In this document: one piece after another, positions 9,801 to 16,000 of the stretch | Position numbering within the stretch: the first letter of the stretch is position 1 | Layout of the letters: every line of letters begins with the position of its first letter | Origin: Myxococcus sp. RHSTA-1-4 | GTDB taxonomy: Bacteria > Myxococcota > Myxococcia > Myxococcales > Myxococcaceae | Length of the DNA: 35,402 nt | Reading direction: 5' to 3' | NCBI RefSeq assembly: GCF_020037125.1 | Contig: NZ_JAIQDG010000063.1 | Span: 1-35,402 of the forward strand | Made by a program: the position numbers and the translations under genes | The notes under the pieces: generated by a model | Seen by the model: the letters and a program-made list of their open reading frames with translations, nothing else | The model's database searches: none | Told to the model about the DNA's origin: nothing

Positions 9801-10606
9801 CCACGGTGGCGGCCTCGAGCGCCCCGGTGTGGGTGACGGCCGTCGCGGCGGTGGGCGCGGCGGCCACCGTCGCCGGCTACGTCCTCAAGGACCCGTTCCT
9901 GATGACCCTTGGTGGCATCGCCCTGGGCTTTGCCACCGGCTACATGGGGCCGCTGCTGGGAGGTGGCCTGGCGGGCGGGCTCCTGGGGGCCTCGGTGGCG
10001 GCACTCACCTCACCGCTGAGCCCACTCCAGCCCGGACTGAAACAGGCCATCGGCTGGGCGTACACCGCCTCGGCCTTCATCGCGGGACAGATGAAGGCCA
10101 GTGAGACTCTCGAGCAGATCGAGCAACAGGCGCAGCAACAGGCGGCCAGGGAGGGCGTCGACATGGCCTGGGTCAAGTCGAGCTTCGAGGACCCCCAGCG
10201 CGCCTTGAGCTCGGCGTACGTCGCCGCGCAGGAGGCCCACACCTCGCTGCAGACGGTGCTCGAGACGGCCGCCCGCGCGGGAGAGAACGGCTTTGGAATG
10301 GTGGGGCCGGGCAGCGGGCTGGCCACCACGGTGCTCGAGAAGCTCGTCGGGTGGATTCCCTCCGTGCGCCTCCACGGCGTCGTCCATGACGCCTACGGCT
10401 TCGTTTTCAACACCTGGCAGATGGGCCCCGGCTACACCTACGCCGGCCAGCTCCTGCTCTCGCAGGGCATGCCGGTCGCCGGCCAGGTCACCGGCGTCTT
10501 CCGCAACACCTTCCTCACCCCCTACGGGCTGAGCGACATCCAGAGCTCCGCCGCCAGGAGCGGGCGCCAGCTCGAGCTGATGGTCATCTACTCGACGCGC
10601 GGGTGA
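6128..10606 (+). CDS. RHS/YD-repeat part of the split toxin, with variable C-terminal tip
   Basis: The frame continues the VCBS repeats (DVNGDGRGDLVMIYQD). It then carries a long series of YD repeats of RHS type (YDAYGNLTSRTD, YDALGRLVRETRPDG and many more). The RHS core follows (YNNPISNVDPSGH, preceded by NARYFDPELGRFISPDS), ending near 9771. The C-terminal 277 residues are the variable tip: an Ala/Gly/Val-rich hydrophobic segment, a Gln/Glu-rich helix and an unassigned end domain containing LHGVVHDAYGF. In the family the RHS shell encloses and releases the toxic tip. The ATG at 6128 lies at the deletion junction and has no good ribosome binding site, so this part is probably not made without the upstream frame. 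No immunity gene follows directly. Confidence 0.8.
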   Translation: MDVNGDGRGDLVMIYQDVNNRVTLAQHWISDGSKLQYTGGSSTSSETYWTSVVDSPTYHGKVFPMDVNGDGRGDLVMIYQDVNNRVTLAQHWISDGNKLQYTGGSSTSSETYWTSVVDSPTYHGKVLAMDVNGDGRGDLVMVYQDVNNRVTLAQHWISDGSKLQYSGGASTSSETYWTSVVDSSTYRGRVFPMDVNGDGRSDLVMIYQDVNNRVTLAQHWLAAGAAPDLITSVSNGLGGATTVQYKPSSAWQNTFLPAGMVLQTVSSVTTSDGRGSSSTTSYSYQGGLWSSSERRFLGFRKVTGVLDAAGNYTETYYHQHVGCVSKPEATYFRDAAGRLYSYSHYAYQENSAPPYTSLLTERWDFECNQGSTCQRVVNQLAYDIYGNVLRTQEYGNYDASGDERTTVRGFYPNTSKYIVGKVAYENVYEGIGTAGRLVRQTLHAYDGATSYASAPLLGNLTSRKRWNDQTGGYVTEAFAYDAYGNLTSRTDERGYTRTTAYDSTYRIYPVRECDALGHCKSTAYDFTLGKATAETDANGLTLSRSYDALGRLVRETRPDGGWEERQYLSWGSASAQRVRVVQSDGTADGLWVDEYFDGMRRVYQRVREGGATQFVVYSDGSERVWKESLWYDPASETPRYQVFSYDGAGRVRTVTSPDGSYAENVYQICHNPADPDFAAPRSCTTHYDELRHTTRRAVDGFGNVVSVSEWNGGAESRTRYQRDVLGRLTRVTDAAGNVSSKTWDSLGNKLAECDPDLGCWSYGYDAAGNRISQTDAKGQKLQVTYDALGRRVSKVLPGGGQVSWRYDEAGHGAAVGDRPTSLTWAEGSESLSYDFAGRVTSSTRCILGVCATTRWAYDALGRLARVTYGDGEAVTHTYDGAGRLAGVSGYVNALSYNARGQITQVSLANGVTQSYTYDADRQWLSSSRVLRGATTLYSASYGYDAAARVTSMSSATDSLLNVSYGYDDRNRLLSVTGSQSQFFSYDALGNITYNSAAGTYGYGSAAHRHASTTVGTSSYTYDANGNMTGGGGRQMTWDAENRLTSVIRGGQSTTFLYDPDGGRVAKTTAGGTTRYFGKLFEIAPDGSHLKHIYAGPLLVARKGAAGTTFVHQDHLGSVQLLTNASGAVARSYDYAPYGKALADSGGVANTRGFGGHETDGETGLIYMNARYFDPELGRFISPDSVVPDLENPQALNRYAFAYNNPISNVDPSGHAPVVAAVVAVATVAASSAPVWVTAVAAVGAAATVAGYVLKDPFLMTLGGIALGFATGYMGPLLGGGLAGGLLGASVAALTSPLSPLQPGLKQAIGWAYTASAFIAGQMKASETLEQIEQQAQQQAAREGVDMAWVKSSFEDPQRALSSAYVAAQEAHTSLQTVLETAARAGENGFGMVGPGSGLATTVLEKLVGWIPSVRLHGVVHDAYGFVFNTWQMGPGYTYAGQLLLSQGMPVAGQVTGVFRNTFLTPYGLSDIQSSAARSGRQLELMVIYSTRG
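9772..10606 (+). other. polymorphic C-terminal toxin tip of the RHS protein
   Basis: This part follows the NVDPSGH end of the RHS core. About 110 residues of Ala/Val/Gly-rich hydrophobic sequence probably act as a membrane-crossing linker. A coiled segment (LEQIEQQAQQQAAREG) follows, then a C-terminal domain of about 110 residues with LHGVVHDAYGFVFNTW. The paired His and Asp could form an active site, but I cannot match it to a named toxin family. It is listed separately because such tips are exchanged independently of the RHS shell. Confidence 0.5.
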
Positions 10607-10921
10607 GCCGCGTCCTCCGGGGCACGCTCCGCGACGGTGCCAGCGAGGTCTGCCGGACGAGCGCTTCCACCTGGGTTCCGCACCGGGCAAGTACCACGGT
10701 CCCCGAGGTGGTGCTTGGCGCATTGATTCCGAAATCGGTGAGCGGGTTCGACCGGAGCACGCACACGTACCCGCTGCCCTGATTCTGGAGCCCGCTCCAG
10801 GCTCGCGGCGGGCGCCTTACCCCTGGGGAGCGCTCGGCGCCCCCCGCGGAAGGCCCGATCCGCTGGGTTCTGGCCGTGGTCCGGCCTCGCCTCGGAGGAT
10901 GGAGCCCTTTCGCACTGGGGG
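10607..10921. other. intergenic stretch with a possible degraded toxin-tip fragment
   Basis: No complete gene is supported between the RHS stop and the sitA-like start. On the plus strand a frame from about 10686 reads GKYHGPRGGAWRIDSEIGER and on to PEHAHVP, with lower third-position GC than its neighbours and no start codon or ribosome binding site. It looks like a torn C-terminal toxin fragment. The bases at 10687-10720 resemble those at 12868-12900 on the far side of the sitA-immunity pair. Confidence 0.35.
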
Positions 10922-11905
10922 ATGAGAGTGCATCGGGCTGCCGCGTTGCTGCTGCTGGTTTGGCTGACAGGCTGTGCCTCGGGGCGCGTGGTGCGCTTGG
11001 AGACGGGCCGGGGGCCGCCGGTCGTCTTCACGCCTCACAGCGGCGAAGCCGGACCGGTGGAGGTGAAGCGGCGCGAGTTCAAAGAGGCCGTGGCCCGGCT
11101 GGCGCGGGAGATGCGGCCCTCGGCGAATCCCCAGCGGGCCGCACGGAACCTCTTGGGCGTGGAGGCCCGCAGCGGCGCGTACCTCTTCAACCCGCGCACC
11201 CGGCAGATGACGCCGCTGGAGGGGGCTGCACTGGCCTCCGACATGCCGCCAGCGGAGGTGGAGCTGACGCGGGCGTATCTGGTTTGGTGCGAGCGCACCG
11301 GGCGCAAGGGCGACTGTCTGCGCCTGTTGATGGACAACCCCAGCGTGACGGGTGACGGGCGCTATACGCTGGCCATGGCCATGGCCCAAGGCGTGGTCCT
11401 GGAAGAGATGTTGGACGCCTTCAAGGACATGGCCGACCCGCACGCGGCGCTGTCGGCAGCGCTGTGGACTCTGACCCTCTATCTGGTCCTCTGGTCGGTG
11501 CCCGAGCCGGTGAGCAAGGGCCTGGCCGCCGTGATGACGGCGACAGCCATCGCCTACCTGGGGGTGGACACCTTCTGGACGTTGATAGCGGGCTTCAAAC
11601 GGTTGGTGGAAGAAGCGGACCGGGCGACCACGTTTGACGAGCTGCGCGCGGCGGGCGAGCGCTACGGAAAGATCATGGGCCAGAACGCGGCGCGTGCCTT
11701 CGCGCTGCTGGCGACGGTGGCCGTGGGTAACACGGCTGCGGGCTTCGCCAACAAGGTGCCCACACGCTGCCCGGTTCCGCCCAGGCGGCGGCGCTGGCCG
11801 GGGGCCGCGCGGGCATCCGCCTTGCCGCCGTGGGCGAAGTGGAGGCGGTGGCCGTGTCGGGCGAAGCCGTCACCGTGGCACTTGCCCCAACTGCGGTGGC
11901 CATGA
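10922..11905 (+). pseudogene. SitA5-like lipoprotein toxin, N-terminal part, frameshifted
   Basis: The N-terminus is a lipoprotein signal with the lipobox LTGC (Cys18). The sequence matches the conserved delivery region of the myxobacterial SitA5 group of polymorphic toxins, including two hydrophobic stretches (about residues 177-192 and 200-225) and FKRLVEEADRATTFDELR. SitA lipoproteins are known to be passed between cells by outer membrane exchange and to kill non-kin. At 11762-11763 an extra AC (CCCACACG where CCCACG is expected) shifts the frame at codon 281, turning VPTLPGSAQ into VPTRCPVPPR. The shifted frame runs to a stop at 11905 as Arg/Pro-rich nonsense. Without those two bases the gene would run to 12273 and encode 449 residues. 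It belongs with the AHH part that follows. Confidence 0.75.
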
Positions 11906-12273
11906 CGGCGCGGGCCATGGGGGGCTCGGCTGCCGCCCCCGTGGACGCGGAGGGTCACGACCACCACATCGCCACGAACAAGTGGTGGAAGGCCACGAAC
12001 AATGAAGGTCCGTGGTCTCCCAAGTTCCAGAGGATCTTCGACAAGGCGGGCATGTCGCTGGACGACCCGGCCAACATCGTCCACGTCAAGGGCCACAAAG
12101 GGCCCCACCCGCAGGCATACCACGAGCGAATTCTTGAGCGTCTGACTGCTGCAACGGACGGATGCCGCACGATGGAGCAATGCCGCGAGGTGCTGACAGC
12201 CGAACTCGGCAAGCTGGGGCAGCAAATCGCCACCCCAGGTACCAAGCTCAACAAGCTGGTGACGGGCACCTGA
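11764..12273 (+). pseudogene. AHH-type nuclease tip of the SitA5-like toxin (second frame)
   Basis: This is the 3' part of the same toxin gene, read in the frame restored after the AC duplication. It begins TLPGSAQAAALAGG and continues through the conserved linker (GEVEAVAVSGEAVTVALAP). It ends in an AHH/HNH-EndoVII superfamily domain with HDHHIATNKWW, PWSPKFQRIFDKAGMSLDDP and HVKGHKGPHPQAYH. The histidines around DHHIAT and GPHPQAYH are the expected metal and catalytic residues of this nuclease fold. A GTG at 11830 is the first in-frame start, but it lacks a signal for secretion and a clear ribosome binding site. Any independent product would be a cytoplasmic nuclease in its own producer. 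The Imm11-type gene starts 13 bases downstream. Confidence 0.75.
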
Positions 12274-12286
12274 AAACGGAACCAAA

Positions 12287-12865
12287 ATGAGTCCCATGCC
12301 CCGTCGGTACTTCAAGTTGACTGAGAACATGACTGTTCCGGGCCGGTGGGTGCTCGGCACTCCAACCGACGTTCAAGGCCGGGAGGTGGACGACCCCTGG
12401 ATGTTCTATCGGGGGCAGCGACTTCCAGACCTGGGACGCTTGAAGCTTCCCATGGATGTACCCGGAAGGGCGCTCGACTTCTCACTTGCGGCGTTCGCGG
12501 CCCCGGTGGTCCATGCCCGAGTGGCTTCTGTGCTCGCGGAGCTTGCTCCAGAAGAAGTGCAGACCCTGCCCGTGGAAATCGAGGGAGAGCCCGAGCCGTT
12601 TTTCATTCTCGTGGCCACCAAGCTGATCCGCTGCATTGACGACAAGGCCACCGAGGAGATCCTGATGTGGACGCCGGAGGACGGGCGTCCTGAGAAGGTT
12701 GGAGAGTACCGGGACGTTTACGGCATGCGGATTGACGCCTCGCAGGTAGGTGACGCGAAGGTGTTCCGCACCTGGGGATGGCCCATCGCCTTGATCGTCC
12801 GCGAAGAAATCCGCGACGCACTGGAACGCATGGGCGCCACCGGGGCGAAGTTTCAAGAAGTCTAG
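12287..12865 (+). CDS. Imm11-family immunity protein (DUF1629)
   Basis: The 192-residue product matches the Imm11 group often found behind AHH nuclease toxins in myxobacteria. Conserved pieces are RYFKLTENMTVPGRW, GRALDFSLAAFAAPVV, CIDDKATEE and KVFRTWGWPIALIVREE. It has no signal peptide and so acts in the cytoplasm, as expected for protection against a nuclease. It starts 13 bases after the toxin stop, so the two form one unit. The frame is intact while the toxin is broken. That is the expected pattern if the immunity gene still protects against kin that carry a working toxin. Confidence 0.85.
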   Translation: MSPMPRRYFKLTENMTVPGRWVLGTPTDVQGREVDDPWMFYRGQRLPDLGRLKLPMDVPGRALDFSLAAFAAPVVHARVASVLAELAPEEVQTLPVEIEGEPEPFFILVATKLIRCIDDKATEEILMWTPEDGRPEKVGEYRDVYGMRIDASQVGDAKVFRTWGWPIALIVREEIRDALERMGATGAKFQEV

Positions 12866-12987
12866 GGGAAGTTCCACGATTCCGAGGTGGTGCTCGGCGG
12901 AGACCCGGTTGGCGGAGCACAAGCTACGTGGCCAGCAAGGGCGACTACTACGAGAGCGCGGACGGCCTTCCGCAGAACCCGCGTTAG
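12866..12987 (+). pseudogene. possible toxin-tip fragment downstream of the immunity gene
   Basis: The bases at 12868-12900 resemble 10687-10720 with one single-base gap (AAGTTCCACGAT against AAGTACCACGGT, then CGAGGTGGTGCT in both). In the frame matching the first copy the remainder ends STSYVASKGDYYESADGL and stops at 12987, which reads like a genuine protein end. There is no start codon of its own. I treat it as a displaced C-terminal fragment. This rests on a short similarity and is weak. Confidence 0.25.
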
Positions 12988-13098
12988 GGAATACCTCCAG
13001 CGGGGTAGGGCGGGACCTCCTCCCACCCCGGGACCACGGGCTCTTGCTCTGTGGCATGCTGCGCGCGCGACGTTCCCTCCCTGTCGCTCCGAGGTTTC

Positions 13099-16000
13099 AT
13101 GTCCGCCCCCGCGCCCGCTGTTCCGACGCCTGGATTCCAGGTGGAACTGGTCACCGCGCCCACGCTGAGCTTCGCCATGGAGCAAAGCGGCGTCCCGCTC
13201 GTGCGCAATGCACTCATTCGCAACACGGGAACGCAGGTCCTCGGCGCGGCCGTTCTCCACCTGCAGCTCCTCCCCGAGCTTGGGGACGAGGTGCGCGTTC
13301 CCGTTCCCTCCCTGCCCGCCGGTGAAGAGGTGAACCTCGGGGTGCTCGACCTGCGGCTGCCTCCGGGGCGCCTCCGCTCCGTCCTCGAGACCGAGCGCGC
13401 CAGCCTCCAATGGTCGCTCCGTCAGGAAGAGGCGGTCCTGGCGCAGGGCTCCGCCGACGTGGAGGTCCTGCCCTACAACCACTGGCCGGGGGCACGCGCG
13501 CCACTGGGCCTGCTCGCGACGTTCGTCACGCCCAATCACCCCGTCATCCCCGAGCTTCTCAAAGATGTCCGGGGCCTGCTCCAGCAGGTCGCGGGCGACG
13601 GCGCCCTCAGCGGCTACCAGAAGCGCAACCCGGCCCTGGTCAAGGCCATGGTCGCCGCGCTCTACGAGTCGGTGCAGGGGCTGGGACTCGGCTACGCAGA
13701 GGTGCCTCCCAGCTTCGAGCAATCCGGACAGAAGGTCCGGCTCCCCGACCAGCTCCTCCGCGAGCGCATGGGGTGCTGCCTGGACCTCACGCTCCTCTTC
13801 GCCTCCGCCGTGGAGGCGATGGGCCTCCATCCGTTGCTGGTCCTGGTCGAAGGGCATGCATTGCCGGCCGTGTGGCTCATCGACGAGCGCTTTCCCGAGG
13901 CCATCGTCGAGGACGCCGCGCGCCTCCGGAACCTCATCGACCTGGGACACATCCTCGCGTTCGACGCCACCACCGCGGTGAACGCGAGCCGCCCCTCCTT
14001 CGACCAGGCCGTGGCCGTGTCGCGGGAGCACCTCGCGGACGACATCCGCTTCGTCGCGGCGCTCGACGTGAGCGCGCTCCGGTTCGACCGCTACCGTCCG
14101 TTGCCGCTCCGGAGCGTGGAGGCGCCCGCCGAGGCGGTCGCGTCCTCCGAGCCTTCGGATGTTCGCATCCGCGCCATCCTGGAGAGCGCCGCCGCGGCTC
14201 CGCCTCCTCCCGAGCCGAAGCCGCCCCCCACCCAGGTCGTGTCGCGCTTCGCGAAGTGGAAGGAGAAGCTGCTCGACCTCACGCTCCGCAACAAGCTCCT
14301 CAACTTCCGGCTGGACACCAAGAGCGCGCTTCCGCTCCATGTGCCGGACCTCGCCACCTTCGAGGACGTCTTCTCGGCGGGAGAGACCTACGAGCTGATT
14401 CCCGCGCCCGAGGAAGATGCCCGGGATGCGCGCGCCGCGAAGCTGCTCCGGGCGCGGGGCTCGGAGGCCGAGCTCGCGGAGCTCCGGCGAGCGGACTTCG
14501 CGAAGTCGCTGCTCCATTCCCCCCTGCGCGAGGCAGAGCTCCTGTCGCGGGCCAAGCACCTGGAGCGCACCGCGCGCACGGACCTGGAGGAGGGCGGGGC
14601 CAATACGCTGTACCTCGCGCTCGGGATGCTGCGGTGGCAGGAGGAGGGGGACCCCACGCCCCGCCTCGCTCCGCTGGTCCTCTATCCCGTCACCTTCCGC
14701 ATCGACCGTGACCGCAAGCGCGTGCGCATGCTGCGCCTGCCGGACGAGCCGCTCGGCAACGTGACGCTGGCCGAGCGCCTGAAGAGGGACTTCGGCCTGG
14801 ATGCGCGCGCGCTCACCTCGCTCGAGACGGATGAGAATGGGCTGGATGTGACGGGCATCCTGCGCGCCGTGCGCCACGCCATCCAGAGCCGGCCGGGCTG
14901 GGAGGTGCTGGACGAGGCCCATGTCGGGCTCTTCGCCTTCACCAAGTTCCTCATGTGGAAGGACCTGGAGGACAACGAGGACATCCTCCTGTCCAACCCG
15001 CTCGTGCGTCACATCGCCGCCTCGGGTCACTCGGCGCCGCCGGAGAATGGCAGGGAGTTCGTTCCCGAGCGCCTCGATTCCGAAGTCCCGGCGGGCGAGC
15101 TGCCCTGCGTCATCAACGCGGACTCGACGCAGATGGCGGCCATGGCCTCGGCGCTCTCCGGGCGCTCCTTCGTCCTTCAGGGGCCGCCCGGGACGGGCAA
15201 GTCGCAGACCATCACCAACCTCATCGCCGCCGCCCTGGCCCGAGGGAAGACCGTCCTCTTCGTCTCGGAGAAGATGGCGGCGCTCGACGTGGTGCACCGG
15301 CGCCTCAAGGAGGTGGGGCTGGAGGACTTCTGTCTGGAGCTCCACAGCCACAAGAGCAACAAGAAGGAGGTCCTGGCCTCGTTGCAGGCGGCGTACGAGC
15401 GCACGGAGCACACCCCCGCGCCCGCCTGGGACATGCGCTCGAAGGAGCTGAGCACCGTTCGCGAGGGGCTCAACGGCTACGTCCAGGCGCTCCACGAGGT
15501 CTGGCCGCTCGGCCACAGTGCCTACAGCGCCACCGGCCGGCTCCTCTCGTTGAGCGAGGCGCCCGAGGTCCGTCTGACGCCGGCCTCCCCGCTGGCGCTC
15601 ACCGAGGCGCAGTTCCGCGAGGCGAATCACGAGGTGGCGGAACTGGCGAAGCGGCTCCTGCCCGTCCAGCCCGCGGGAGCGCATCCGTGGAAGCTGGTCC
15701 GGAGCGTGAGCTGGTCCAACGCCGTCGAGGACCGGGTGCACCTCGCGCTCGAGGAGGCCCTGGCGGCGCTCGACGGCGTGGAGAAGACGGCGGCGCCGCT
15801 GAGCTCGGCGCTGGGGCTCGAGGTCCCCGCTCCCACGCAGTCACTGCACACCTTGACCCAGCTGGCGGAGGCACTGGCCAGCGGACCGGTCCCCGCTTCG
15901 ACGCTCCGTGATGAGGAGTGGCCGGAGCTGTCGCGGAAGACGCAGGCCCATGCCCTCGCGCTGCGCGAGCAGGCCACGCGGGAGGCCCAGCTCTCCACTC

